A stretch of 64,000 nucleotides of DNA from contig PBDJ01000008.1 in NCBI GenBank assembly GCA_002717365.1, forward strand, positions 1 through 64,000, written 5' to 3'. Of this stretch, positions 43,608 through 53,066 are shown one piece after another. The notes under the pieces are model-generated. The model was not told the DNA's origin, searched no databases, and was given only the letters and a program-made list of their open reading frames with translations. The position numbers were made by a program, and so were the translations under genes. How positions within the stretch are numbered: position 1 is the first letter of the stretch; every line of letters starts with the position of its first letter. The DNA is from Acidimicrobiaceae bacterium (GTDB taxonomy: Bacteria; Actinomycetota; Acidimicrobiia; Acidimicrobiales; MedAcidi-G1).

Positions 43608-45965
43608 ATGAAGCGTTTGACGAGGGTGTTGGCTCTGTTGCTGACGCTGACAATGATCGCCGCGGCTTGTGGCAGCGACGACGACGGGGACGTTGCTCCG
43701 GCGACGACAGCTGCTCCGGCGACGACAGCTGCTCCGGCGACGACAGCTGCTCCGGCGACGACAGCTGCTCCAACGACAGAGGCTCCTGTGGAGTCTTTGT
43801 CGGAGTTGAACGTGGCCTATTTCCTGGAATGGCCGACGGCCAACCAGGTAGCCCAGGTCGAACAGACCTATGACGATGCCCTGGGCATGACGGTGAATTG
43901 GTTGCCGTTCGGTTCCGGGGGCGACATGGCGTTGGCCATGGAGGCCGGCGACATTGACATCGCCTATTCGCAGGGTCTGACGCCGTTCGCGAACTTCGTG
44001 ACATCGGGGTCCGAGTTGGAGATTGTCGGCGTGGCGGTGAGTTATGCGGACGCTGATAACTGTGTGGCCCATCCCGACTACGGGGTGACGGCGGACAACG
44101 CGGCTGAGACGTTGGCCGGCCAGAAGGTTTATGCCCCGGTCGGCAATGTGACGCACTACAAGCTCCTCAAGATGTTGGGGCACCTGGGTGTGGCGTTGGA
44201 CAGTTTCGAGCATGTGCCGTCTGATGGTGGCGCTGCTGCAGTGGCCGCTTTTGAGAGCGGTGACGTGGCCATGGCTTGTGCGTTCGGTGGCGGTGTGCTG
44301 TCAATGCTGGCCGCCGGCGGGAACCTGGTCATGACCGGTTCGGAGCAGGAGGCCATCGGTATCCGGGTGTTTGACATCATCTCGATCCCGACCCAGTTCG
44401 GTATCGACCATCCGGACGTCGTCGAGACGTTCCTACAGGTCACCGAGGATGCCAACGCGGCCTACGCGAGTCACCGCGGTCCTCTCGAGGACACGATTGC
44501 TGAGGCGGCGGGTATGACCGTCGAGGGTTCGAACGCTCTGCTGGACATGTTCTCGTTCCCGGACCGGGCGACCCAGTTGTCCGACGCTTGGCTGGGCGGA
44601 ACCGTCCAGGACGTGATGAAGCAGCAGATGGACTTCTTCGTCGAGCAGGGAGAGATCCCCAAGGCGCTGGACTCCTACGACGCCTTCGTCAACACCACGT
44701 TCCTCGAGGCAATCGACGACGTCGAAGTCGTAGTCGTTCCTACCGCCTACGACTATGGGGTCACAGATGACACCATCCGGATCGGCGCTATTGCCGACCT
44801 CACTGGCATCTTCGCTCCGCTAGTCATCCAGATCATCGATGCCCAGACCTCGTACTGGAACATGGTCAACGACCACGGCGGTATCGACGGCAAGCAGGTT
44901 GACTTCGTTGTGATGGACAACGCCTACGACGTGCCGACTCACCTTGAACGCTACGAGGCGATGAAGGACAAAGATTCTGGTGTCGTATTCCTCAGCCAGT
45001 CGACGGGCTCGCCACACACGGCAGCAATCGCCGAGGATCTGGTTGCGGACGGCCTAGGAGCCATCCCGTTGTCGTGGTATTCGGGTTGGCCTGATCCGTC
45101 GTTCGGCAAGAACGTCTTCGAGTCGTATACGAACTACTGCTACGAGTCGATGAACGGTGTGGACTGGCTGGCCAGCAACGTTGTCGAGGGGGATGCCAAA
45201 CTCGCTGTTATTTCCTACCCGGGTGAGTACGGGCAGGATGGTGCGACCGGTGCCAAGATGGCCGCGGAGGCCCTGGGCATTGAAGTCGTCTATGACGGAG
45301 AGGGAGCAGCTATTCCCGGTGCCGATCAGACGCCGGTTATTGCCGGTCTGATCGAGTCCGGTGCCAACTTGGTATGGGCAACCGTGGGGCCATCGGTGTT
45401 TGCCGAGATCTTCGGTGGAGCTGCCGCTCAGGGCTTTCTGCCGATCTGGTCGGGTAACTCGCCGACCTACAACTACATGCTGCTGGCCACGCCGCTGGCA
45501 CCGGCGCTTGATGCGGTCTACTACCAGTCGAGTTATGTACTGGCGTGGAACACCAGTGATGCACCAGGCATGAAGCACATGGTGGCGGAGCTCCAGGATC
45601 GAATCCCGGACAAGCCTCTCTCGGATGTCTACGCAGTGGGCTGGACCGAGGCCATGGCTACGCACCAGATCCTCGAGACGGCAGCCAAGAACAAGGACAT
45701 GACCCGTGCCGGTGTGATTGCGGCGGCTAACGAGACGGTCGTGGACTATCAGGGCCTTGCTCCCAACCAGGGTTACGGCGGCGATATCAACGACTTCATC
45801 GTGAGGGAGTCGTACATCTTCGACATCCAGGCCGACCTGTTTGACGTCGAAGCCACGGTCGCTGGTGGCGGAAGCACAGGTTCGGTATTGCTGGCCGGCG
45901 GTCCGATCATGTCGGACCTGGCCCGCGATCACGTCTATGAGAGTGCCTGCTTCTCTGCTGGCTGA
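43608..45965 (+). CDS. fused TauA/NMT1-like and LivK-like solute-binding lipoprotein
   Basis: 785 residues, about twice the normal size. A lipoprotein signal ends MIAAACGS (Cys21), then an Ala/Pro/Thr linker coded by 18-bp tandem repeats. Residues about 60-370 match TauA/NMT1-type binding proteins (LNVAYFLEWPTANQ, GDIDIAYSQGLTPFA, VYAPVGNVTHY). From about 378 a second binding protein of the LivK/Peripla_BP_6 type begins (TIRIGAIADLTGIFAPL, LERYEAMKDKD, PGADQTPVIAGLIESGANLVWA). The frame is continuous with no internal start signal, so this is a true fusion. ATG at 43608 has GAGGGG upstream. Confidence 0.9.
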   Translation: MKRLTRVLALLLTLTMIAAACGSDDDGDVAPATTAAPATTAAPATTAAPATTAAPTTEAPVESLSELNVAYFLEWPTANQVAQVEQTYDDALGMTVNWLPFGSGGDMALAMEAGDIDIAYSQGLTPFANFVTSGSELEIVGVAVSYADADNCVAHPDYGVTADNAAETLAGQKVYAPVGNVTHYKLLKMLGHLGVALDSFEHVPSDGGAAAVAAFESGDVAMACAFGGGVLSMLAAGGNLVMTGSEQEAIGIRVFDIISIPTQFGIDHPDVVETFLQVTEDANAAYASHRGPLEDTIAEAAGMTVEGSNALLDMFSFPDRATQLSDAWLGGTVQDVMKQQMDFFVEQGEIPKALDSYDAFVNTTFLEAIDDVEVVVVPTAYDYGVTDDTIRIGAIADLTGIFAPLVIQIIDAQTSYWNMVNDHGGIDGKQVDFVVMDNAYDVPTHLERYEAMKDKDSGVVFLSQSTGSPHTAAIAEDLVADGLGAIPLSWYSGWPDPSFGKNVFESYTNYCYESMNGVDWLASNVVEGDAKLAVISYPGEYGQDGATGAKMAAEALGIEVVYDGEGAAIPGADQTPVIAGLIESGANLVWATVGPSVFAEIFGGAAAQGFLPIWSGNSPTYNYMLLATPLAPALDAVYYQSSYVLAWNTSDAPGMKHMVAELQDRIPDKPLSDVYAVGWTEAMATHQILETAAKNKDMTRAGVIAAANETVVDYQGLAPNQGYGGDINDFIVRESYIFDIQADLFDVEATVAGGGSTGSVLLAGGPIMSDLARDHVYESACFSAG
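43695..43766 (+). repeat. four 18-bp tandem repeats in the binding-protein linker
   Basis: Four identical units GCTCCGGCGACGACAGCT encoding APATTA after the lipid-anchored Cys. A slippage-prone array, like the one in the island lipoprotein. Confidence 0.95.
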
Positions 45966-45996
45966 TCGTCTGACGAAGGACCGAAATTGATGGAAC

Positions 45997-46028
45997 GAGG
46001 GGGCGGCCGGCTCGCCGGTCGCCCCCTC
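45997..46028 (+). terminator. strong hairpin between binding protein and livF
   Basis: A 14-bp GC-rich stem (GAGGGGGCGGCCGG with CCGGTCGCCCCCTC, one G:U pair) and a CTCG tetraloop, 31 bases after the stop. No run of T follows, so it is more likely a partial terminator or a 3' mRNA stabiliser giving extra binding protein relative to the ATPases. Confidence 0.65.
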
Positions 46029-46069
46029 TGTTCGTTGCACCGGGACCGATTGGTCATTAGGGGTCATTG

Positions 46070-46864
46070 ATGCTTGAAGTGGCCAACCTAGAAGTGGTTT
46101 ATAACGAGGTCATCCTCGTCCTGCGCGGCCTGTCCATTGAGGTGCCAGATGGGCAGATTGTGGCCCTGCTGGGGGCCAACGGTGCCGGTAAGACAACGAC
46201 AACACGTGCCATAACCGGGCTGTTGGACGTTCACGAGGGCAAGATCACCAAGGGGACCGTCACCCTTGCTGGTGAGCGCATCGAAAATCTAGAACCGTCA
46301 CAAATTGTGCGGTCGGGTATCACCCAGGTGATGGAGGGCCGCCGGGTGTTCGCCGAGCTCACCGTTGACGAGAACCTGGTTACGGGTGGGATTACCAACA
46401 CCGACCGGGTCTCGATCTCCGAAGCCCACGACCGGGTCATGACAATGTTCCCAGTGTTGGCCGACCGACGGACCGCTACGGCGGGCTATTTGTCAGGCGG
46501 TGAGCAGCAGATGCTCGCTATTGGGCGAGCGCTGATGTCGAACCCGAAGTTGCTAATCCTTGACGAGCCGTCCCTAGGCCTGGCTCCCAAACTGGTGGCC
46601 CAAATCCGCGACACCATCGTCGAGATCAACCAGTCAGGGACCAGCGTCCTGCTCATCGAGCAGAACGCCAATATGGCCCTGTCCATCGCCGACTACGGCT
46701 ACATCATGGAGACCGGCAAGATCGTCATGGACGGCGAGGCTGCCAAGCTCCTCAAGGACGAGGACGTCCAGGAGTTCTACCTCGGCCTCCACGGTGATGG
46801 GGGCGACCGAAAGTCGTTCCGCGAGGTGAAGCACTACAAGCGACGGAAACGGTGGCTGTCATGA
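46070..46864 (+). CDS. livF: branched-chain-type ABC transporter ATPase, LivF family
   Basis: 264 residues from ATG at 46070 (TTG at 46067 also possible). Walker A GANGAGKTTT, signature LSGGEQQML, Walker B LLILDEPSLGLAP and switch His replaced by the family-typical IEQN. It has a basic C-terminal extension ending KHYKRRKRWLS, seen in Liv operons with an acyl ligase. Overlaps livG by four bases. Confidence 0.92.
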   Translation: MLEVANLEVVYNEVILVLRGLSIEVPDGQIVALLGANGAGKTTTTRAITGLLDVHEGKITKGTVTLAGERIENLEPSQIVRSGITQVMEGRRVFAELTVDENLVTGGITNTDRVSISEAHDRVMTMFPVLADRRTATAGYLSGGEQQMLAIGRALMSNPKLLILDEPSLGLAPKLVAQIRDTIVEINQSGTSVLLIEQNANMALSIADYGYIMETGKIVMDGEAAKLLKDEDVQEFYLGLHGDGGDRKSFREVKHYKRRKRWLS

Positions 46865-47667
46865 ACGGTCCCCAGCAGAACGAGCCGCTGCTTGAGGTTG
46901 ACGGCATCAGCCTGTCATTCAAGGGCGTCAAGGCCATCAACGACGTGTCCTTTCAGGTAGGGACCGAAGAGTTGTTCGCCATCATCGGTCCCAACGGTGC
47001 TGGCAAGACCTCGATCTTCAACAGCATCAGCCAGGTGTACCACCCGCAGGAGGGGGACATCCGGTGGAAGGGCGAGTCCATCATGGGCAATCGTCCAGAT
47101 CGGGTTGCCGAACGGGGCATTGCCCGCACGTTCCAGAACATCGAACTCTTTCCGCATATGACGGTGCTGGAGAACCTGCTGCTGGGTCGCCACATTCGTA
47201 TGAAACGGTCCTGGTTGGCCGGTGCCCTGTGGTTCGGGCCAGCCAAGCGCGAGGAGATGGAACACCGGCGGGTCGTAGAGGACATCATCGACTTCCTGGA
47301 GATCGAACAGTGGCGGAAGCACCCGGTGGCGCTACTGCCCTATGGCTTTCAAAAACGCGTGGAACTGGGCCGGGCCCTGGCCATGGAGCCGGAACTACTC
47401 CTTCTGGACGAGCCAGTGGCCGGCATGAACCTGGAGGAGACCGAGGACATGGCCCGGTTCATCCTCGACATCCGGGAGGAACTTGGCATCTCGATCGTCC
47501 TGGTAGAGCACGACATGGGTCTGGTCATGGACATCGCCGACCGGGTGCTGGTGCTGGACTTCGGACAAAAGATCGCCGAAGGCATACCGGCCGACGTGCA
47601 GCGAGACCCGGCAGTGATTGCTGCCTATCTGGGTGATGAGGCGGGCTTGGCCACTACCGACCAATGA
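46861..47667 (+). CDS. livG: branched-chain-type ABC transporter ATPase, LivG family
   Basis: 268 residues from ATG at 46861 (ATGA overlap with livF). Walker A GPNGAGKTS, the LivG motif RTFQNIELFPHMTVLENLLLG, a degenerate signature LPYGFQKRVELGRAL, Walker B LLLLDEPVAGMN and switch VLVEHDMG. The signature LPYGFQKR lacks the standard SGG, as is usual in LivG. The gene overlaps the MarR gene by four bases. Confidence 0.92.
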   Translation: MNGPQQNEPLLEVDGISLSFKGVKAINDVSFQVGTEELFAIIGPNGAGKTSIFNSISQVYHPQEGDIRWKGESIMGNRPDRVAERGIARTFQNIELFPHMTVLENLLLGRHIRMKRSWLAGALWFGPAKREEMEHRRVVEDIIDFLEIEQWRKHPVALLPYGFQKRVELGRALAMEPELLLLDEPVAGMNLEETEDMARFILDIREELGISIVLVEHDMGLVMDIADRVLVLDFGQKIAEGIPADVQRDPAVIAAYLGDEAGLATTDQ

Positions 47668-48164
47668 CCGACGGGCCGCGTTCCGACCCGTTCCTAAAGC
47701 AGGCCACCGACCGGGTGGCCGGGTCGGATCCCGGTATCGACCTCGATCTTTTTCGCCTGTCGTTTGCCCTGACCCGGGCCGCCAACCGGTTTACCCGACA
47801 TGTGGAATCAGCGGTCCACCGGCCGCGCAACCTGTCCACGGCGAGGTTTCGTATCCTTTTCACCGTCTGGGCCTGTGGTCCGCTGGCCGCCCACCGGATC
47901 GCCGTGCTGGCCGGCCTGTCTCGAGCCTCGGTGTCCAGCGCGGTCAACATCTTGGAACGCGATGGACACGTGGTGCGTTCCAGGGGGCACGACGACCGCC
48001 GGCTAGTGACCGTGTCGCTGACCCCGACCGGGGAGGACGCGGTGAGCGATGCCTACGCGGGTCAACACGAGGTAGAACGCGACCTCTACGCTGCCCTCGG
48101 GACAGGAGACCGAGAGGTCCTGGCTCGCCTTCTAGAGTCACTGCTCGACGTTCCACTGGACTGA
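47664..48164 (+). CDS. MarR-family transcriptional regulator
   Basis: 166 residues with a winged helix: LSTARFRILFTVWACGPLAAHRIAVLAGLSRASVSSAVNILERDGHVVRSRGHDDRRLVTVSLTPTG, a standard MarR core including the wing DDRR. As the last gene of the ligase-Liv operon (ATGA overlap), it could sense the imported acid or its CoA ester. It converges on the flavoprotein gene and could also regulate that cluster. The target is unproven. Confidence 0.9.
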   Translation: MTDGPRSDPFLKQATDRVAGSDPGIDLDLFRLSFALTRAANRFTRHVESAVHRPRNLSTARFRILFTVWACGPLAAHRIAVLAGLSRASVSSAVNILERDGHVVRSRGHDDRRLVTVSLTPTGEDAVSDAYAGQHEVERDLYAALGTGDREVLARLLESLLDVPLD

Positions 48165-48204
48165 TCGGTTCGGGCGAACGAGACGGTTCCCGCACCGGAA
48201 CGGC

Positions 48205-50652
48205 CTAGAGGCGGACCTGCAGGCTGTCCGGGTCATAGAACGGTCGGTAAGAGGCCGTCGCCGGAACCAGTACACCGTTCACCGACACCTCGAAGGCGCC
48301 CTCGATGACAGCGGCCCTCGGGGTATCCGGCTCGCAGCCCACGTAGGCCATGCCCAAGGCCCCGCCCACCGTGTGGCCATACATGCCCGAGGTGATGCGA
48401 CCCACCAGAGCACCATCCCGGAACACCGGTTCGTCGTGGTAGAGCAACGGCTCCGGGTCGTCGAGGCGGAACTGGACCAGCCTCCGCGTCACCCCGGCCT
48501 CCTTCTGGGTTAACAGGGCCTCCCGACCGAGGAAGCCCCCGGGCTTGTCGAAGGCCACCCCCCATGAGAGGCCAGCCTCCAGCGGCGTGTCCTCCTCGGC
48601 GATGTCGTCGCCCCAGTGGCGGTAGGCCTTCTCCATCCGCAGGGAGTTCATGGCGTGGTAGCCGGCCGGTTTGAGGCCGGCTGAGGCGCCGGACTCCCAG
48701 AGGGAGTCAAAGGCGCCGACGGCGAACTCGGCAGGTACGTACAACTCCCAGCCCAGCTCGCCCATATAGGTCCGGCGCACAGCGATAGCCCGGGCATACG
48801 CCAGGTCGATCTCTTGCAGGGTGCCGAACGGGAAGGCCTCGTTAGACAGGTCGGCGTCGGTCAGCGGTGCCACGATGTCGCGGGCCCGGGGTCCGAACAC
48901 GCCCAGCACGGCGTAGCCGGAGGTCACGTCGGTGACCGTTATGCGGGCGTCGTCCGGAGTATTGCGGGCGATCCAGTCGGCGTCCTTGACCTGGGTGGTG
49001 TAGGCGGTGACCACCAGGAACCTTTCCTCGTCTAGGCGGTTGACGGTCAGGTCGGCTTCGATCCCGCCCCGATCATTCAGCCACGTGGTGTACACCGAGG
49101 TGCCCGGTTCGACGTCGATGTCAGCCGACGAGATCCGGTTCAGCACGGCGCAAGCGTCGGGACCTTGGACGAGCAGCTTGGCCAGCGAGGTCTGGTCGAA
49201 AAGGGCCGCACCCTCCCGGCAGGCCCGGTGCTCGGCCGCCGAGTGTTCGAACCAGTTCTGGCGTCCGTAGGTGTACTCGTAGACCGGCTCCATGCCATCA
49301 GGGGCGTACCAGTTCGGCCGCTCCCAGCCGCCGTTCTCACCGTGGCAGGCCCCAAGGTCCACAAGACGGTCATGGACCGGGGATCGGCGCACGCCACGGG
49401 CCGTCTCGACCTGGCGAAACGGCCAGTGCATGGCGTACAACAGACCGAGGGCCTCGACCGATCGGTCGTGGAGGTACCGGCGGTTGGTCTGGAAGGACTG
49501 CATGCGACGGATGTCGACGTCCCACAGGTCCATGGGGGGCCGGCCGTTGACGATCCACTCGGCAAGCACCTTGCCGGCGCCTCCGGCTGATTGCATGCCG
49601 ATGGAGTTGAAGCCGGTAGCCACCCAGTGGTTGCGTAGTTCCGGGGTCTCGCCCAGCAGGTACCGGTCGTCGGGGGTGAACGACTCAGGACCGTTGAAAA
49701 ACAGACGGATGCCCACATCGACCAAGGCGGGGATGCGCTTGCACGCCGCTTCCCACACCGGAGCCAGGTGCTCCCAGTCTTCGTCGAGCTGCATAAACGG
49801 CCGGTCGGTGGGGATGCCATCCATACCGAACGGCTTGGCCACCGGCTCAAAGGCACCAACCATCAAGCGGCCAGCCTCCTCCTTCACATAAATGCAGTTG
49901 TCGGTGTCGCGCAACACCGGTAGACCCGACGGCAGGTCCGGGATCGGTTCAGTAACCAGATAGAAGTGCTCGCAGGCGTGCAGCGGGATATTGACACCGA
50001 TGTCGCGGCCCAACTGGTGTGACCACATACCGGCTGCCGTGATGACATGCTCGGCATCAATCAGACCCTGGTCGGTGTCTACGCCGACAGCTCGGCCATC
50101 GGCGGTGCGGATACGCTCGACCGATACGCCCTCAAGGATCCGGACGCCCTTCTCCTTGGCTACGGCGGCCAGGGCCATCGTGGTGTCGACCGGGGAGGCC
50201 TGGCCATCGCCGGGCAGCCACACGCCACCGACGATCCCCTCGGGGTTGAGTAGCGGGTAGCGCCCACAGAGGTCCTCGGCGGTGATTACCTCGACGTCCA
50301 CGTCAAAGGCGTTGGCCATACCGGCGCCCCGGACGAGTTCTTCCATTCGTTCCGAGTTGTCGGCCACGCTGAGCGATCCGACCTTCCTGAAACCGGTGGG
50401 GTGACCCATCTCATGCTCAAGGGCGTCGTAAAGCTCGGCCGAGTAGGCGGCCAAACGGGTCATGTTGTGGGTGGCCCGGAGGCAGCCAACGAGGCCAGCC
50501 GCGTGCCAGGTGGTGCCGCTGGTCAGCGTGTTGCGCTCCAGCAGGACCACGTCGTTCCAGCCCAGTTCAGCAAGGTGGTAGGCCACGCTGGCGCCGACGA
50601 TGCCACCACCGATGATGACAACCTGGGCCCGATCGGGGACTTGCTTGGCCAT
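48205..50652 (-). CDS. sarcosine/dimethylglycine dehydrogenase-type flavoprotein with GcvT domain
   Basis: 815 residues. N-terminal FAD domain with VVIIGGGIVGASVAYHLAELG; the His in SGTTWHAAGL matches the residue that covalently binds FAD in this family. A middle FAO_M region follows (about 370-425), then GcvT-like folate-binding domains (about 430-815; RMEKAYRHWGDDI, FLGREALL). Such enzymes oxidise N-methyl groups of amines and pass the C1 unit to tetrahydrofolate. Divergent from the aminotransferase gene. With the nearby TauBC-like transporter, the substrate may be an N-methylated amine such as sarcosine or N-methyltaurine; that is inference. Confidence 0.9.
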   Translation of the reverse strand: MAKQVPDRAQVVIIGGGIVGASVAYHLAELGWNDVVLLERNTLTSGTTWHAAGLVGCLRATHNMTRLAAYSAELYDALEHEMGHPTGFRKVGSLSVADNSERMEELVRGAGMANAFDVDVEVITAEDLCGRYPLLNPEGIVGGVWLPGDGQASPVDTTMALAAVAKEKGVRILEGVSVERIRTADGRAVGVDTDQGLIDAEHVITAAGMWSHQLGRDIGVNIPLHACEHFYLVTEPIPDLPSGLPVLRDTDNCIYVKEEAGRLMVGAFEPVAKPFGMDGIPTDRPFMQLDEDWEHLAPVWEAACKRIPALVDVGIRLFFNGPESFTPDDRYLLGETPELRNHWVATGFNSIGMQSAGGAGKVLAEWIVNGRPPMDLWDVDIRRMQSFQTNRRYLHDRSVEALGLLYAMHWPFRQVETARGVRRSPVHDRLVDLGACHGENGGWERPNWYAPDGMEPVYEYTYGRQNWFEHSAAEHRACREGAALFDQTSLAKLLVQGPDACAVLNRISSADIDVEPGTSVYTTWLNDRGGIEADLTVNRLDEERFLVVTAYTTQVKDADWIARNTPDDARITVTDVTSGYAVLGVFGPRARDIVAPLTDADLSNEAFPFGTLQEIDLAYARAIAVRRTYMGELGWELYVPAEFAVGAFDSLWESGASAGLKPAGYHAMNSLRMEKAYRHWGDDIAEEDTPLEAGLSWGVAFDKPGGFLGREALLTQKEAGVTRRLVQFRLDDPEPLLYHDEPVFRDGALVGRITSGMYGHTVGGALGMAYVGCEPDTPRAAVIEGAFEVSVNGVLVPATASYRPFYDPDSLQVRL

Positions 50653-50702
50653 AGACGGCGACTCTTTCGTGTTGTCGACGGTGGTTCCGACGGGACCTTG
50701 CC

Positions 50703-50738
50703 GTTAGATCGAATCGCTAATAGGTTACGAACTCTAAC
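50703..50738. promoter_or_regulatory. inverted repeat in divergent promoter region
   Basis: Arms GTTAGA (50703-50708) and TCTAAC (50733-50738) face each other across 24 bases in the 152-bp gap between the flavoprotein and aminotransferase genes. It may be an operator controlling both directions. Short arms make chance possible. Confidence 0.3.
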
Positions 50739-50804
50739 TCCAGCGAGGCCGACGGTCGACATCAAGTCCGCAGGAGTGTACGACCCGAAACCCCGGGAGA
50801 TTCC

Positions 50805-52175
50805 ATGAGCACCCATCGGGAACTGGCCAGGAAGCACCTCGTACCCCACTTCACCCCGAAGGCGGCATGGCACAGCGACAGCCTGCCCGTCATCGAACGC
50901 GGCGAAGGCTGCTACCTCTACGACGTCGACGGCAACGAGTACTTGGACGGATTAGCCGGCTTGTTCTGCGTCAACATCGGTCACGGGCGACCAGATCTGT
51001 CGGCTGCCGCAGCTAAGCAGATGGACACGCTGTCCTACTCCACCAACTGGGGTTTCGCACACCCGCCATCCATCGAAGCGGCGACCATGATCGCCGGTTT
51101 CGCTCCTGGGGATTTGAGCGAGACCTTCTTCGTGAGCTCAGGGTCCGAGGCCGTGGAGTCAGCCATCAAATTTGCCCGCAACTACCATTTGGCACGGGGA
51201 GACGAGAGCCGGTACAAGGTCATCTCTCGCAACTGGGCCTACCACGGAACCACCCTGGGAGCGCTCTCGGTGACCGGCATCCCCAAGTTCCGGGACCCTT
51301 ACCTGCCGATCCTGTGGGACGGTACCCGCCACGTGCCCAACACCCGGCAGTGCACCTCACCGGACGGTACTCCGGTTGCCGAGTTGTCCTGCGTGCAGGC
51401 CGTCGAGGAGACCATTCTGGCTGAGGGCCCGGAGACGGTTTCCATGGTCATTGCCGAGCCAATCCAGAACGGTGGTGGTGCCCTGGTCCCACCCGACGGG
51501 TACTGGCAGGAACTCCGCCGCATCTGCGATCGGTATGGCGTGCTACTGGTTGCCGACGAGGTCATCTGCTCATTCGGCCGGTTCGGCCACTGGTTCGCCA
51601 GCGAGCGCAACGGCGTGGTGCCCGACATGATTACCTTCGCCAAAGGCGTCACATCGGCTTACCAGCCCTTGGGTGGCATGGTCATCAGGGGCCCGCTGGT
51701 CGACGAGGTTTTCGACTCGTCTATTGGTTCGTACGTGCACGGTTCCACCTTCGGGGGTCATCCGGTGGCTACCGCAGTGGCCGTGGCCAACATGACCGCT
51801 ATGAGCGACGAGGGCGTCATGCAGCACGTTCTGGACACTGAGGACTACTTCACCGACCAACTCCGGGCCATGGGTGAAGCCCATGCCTGTGTCCGGGAGG
51901 TCCGGGGTACAGGCTTCTTCTACGCCGTCGACCTGTGCGCGGACTCGGACACCAACCGAGACCTCAGCACGACCCAGGAGGCTGGCCTACGGGGTGGCGT
52001 CCTGGGAGGCATGGTCCGCGAGGAGCGCATGACGGTCCGTCCTGACGACCGTGGTTACACAGGCTTGAGCATCTCGCCGCCCCTGGTCGCCGACCGGGCG
52101 GTGATCGACGACTTGGTGGCCCGGGTCGACCGGGTGGCCGACCGGGTTGATACCTGGCTGACCGGGAACGACTGA
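50805..52175 (+). CDS. class III PLP-dependent aminotransferase
   Basis: 456 residues. The fold-type I class III pattern is complete: YLYDVDGNEYLDGLAGLFCVNIGH, FFVSSGSEAVESAIKFAR, AYHGTTLGALSVTG, LVADEVICSFGRFG and the PLP lysine in TFAKGVTSAYQPLGG. Relatives include taurine-pyruvate, beta-alanine-pyruvate and omega-amino acid aminotransferases. Adjacent TauBC-like and Pta genes favour taurine-pyruvate aminotransferase (Tpa), giving sulfoacetaldehyde, but sequence alone does not prove substrate. Confidence 0.88.
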   Translation: MSTHRELARKHLVPHFTPKAAWHSDSLPVIERGEGCYLYDVDGNEYLDGLAGLFCVNIGHGRPDLSAAAAKQMDTLSYSTNWGFAHPPSIEAATMIAGFAPGDLSETFFVSSGSEAVESAIKFARNYHLARGDESRYKVISRNWAYHGTTLGALSVTGIPKFRDPYLPILWDGTRHVPNTRQCTSPDGTPVAELSCVQAVEETILAEGPETVSMVIAEPIQNGGGALVPPDGYWQELRRICDRYGVLLVADEVICSFGRFGHWFASERNGVVPDMITFAKGVTSAYQPLGGMVIRGPLVDEVFDSSIGSYVHGSTFGGHPVATAVAVANMTAMSDEGVMQHVLDTEDYFTDQLRAMGEAHACVREVRGTGFFYAVDLCADSDTNRDLSTTQEAGLRGGVLGGMVREERMTVRPDDRGYTGLSISPPLVADRAVIDDLVARVDRVADRVDTWLTGND

Positions 52176-52259
52176 CCGGTCTTTGGGTAACAGGCTGACC
52201 GGCCTGCTCTACGATCTGCGAGGCTCCACCCAACGCGGTGGGGCAAGGGGAGTGACCAG

Positions 52260-53066
52260 GTGAAGGATCTCTCAGTAGGTGAGCTAGGCATGGTCTACGA
52301 GCTGCCGAAGGGCGGTTCGGTCGAGGCCCTGCAAAACGTCTCTTTCGACCTCAGGGCAGGACGGCTCCTGACGCTGCTCGGGCCCTCGGGGTGTGGGAAG
52401 ACCACGCTGCTCAACATCATTGCCGGCTTCCTGGCGCCGACCTCCGGTTCGGTCACCCTTGGAGGAGACTCCATCACCGGTCCCGGACAGGAACGAGGCA
52501 TGGTGTTCCAGCAGGGAGCCCTGTTCGAGTGGCAGACGGTTTCCCAGAACGTGGCCTTCGGACCCCGAATGAACCGGAAGAAGCGTTCGGAGACCGAGAC
52601 CCTGGTCCGCGACCTACTGTCCACGGTTGGGCTCCAGGGCTTTGGCGACAAGGCGGTCTATGAGCTGTCAGGCGGGATGCAGCAGCGCGTTGCCCTAGCC
52701 CGCTGTCTGGCCAACGACCCCGAAGTCATCCTCATGGACGAGCCGCTCGGTGCCCTGGATGCCCTCACTCGGGAGAAGATGCAAGGGCTCATCCTCAAAC
52801 TCTGGCAGGAGACCGGAAAGACAATCATCCTGGTCACCCATAGCGTGGAGGAGGCCCTCTACCTGGGGGACCGCCTGTTCGTGATGGCCCCCCGGCCAGG
52901 CCGGATCGAGCGGGAGTATGAGCTTCCCTTCGCCAAGGAGGGCCTGGACGTGGACCCGCGTGCGATGAAGGCCTCTCCCGAGTTCATCGCCAAGCGGGAG
53001 GAGTTGCTGTCCCTCATCTGGGAGATGGAGGAGCAGATCATGGGCCACGAGGGGGCGATGTCATGA
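52260..53066 (+). CDS. ABC transporter ATPase, TauB/SsuB type
   Basis: 268 residues from GTG with AGGGGAG upstream. Walker A GPSGCGKTT, Q-loop MVFQQGALFEWQTV, signature LSGGMQQRVALARCL, Walker B VILMDEPLGALDALTREKMQ and switch VTHSVEEALYL. This is the nitrate/sulfonate/taurine type. Overlaps the permease by four bases. No solute-binding gene of this system lies next to it; the TauA-like half of the fusion at 43608 is the nearest candidate. Confidence 0.9.
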   Translation: MKDLSVGELGMVYELPKGGSVEALQNVSFDLRAGRLLTLLGPSGCGKTTLLNIIAGFLAPTSGSVTLGGDSITGPGQERGMVFQQGALFEWQTVSQNVAFGPRMNRKKRSETETLVRDLLSTVGLQGFGDKAVYELSGGMQQRVALARCLANDPEVILMDEPLGALDALTREKMQGLILKLWQETGKTIILVTHSVEEALYLGDRLFVMAPRPGRIEREYELPFAKEGLDVDPRAMKASPEFIAKREELLSLIWEMEEQIMGHEGAMS

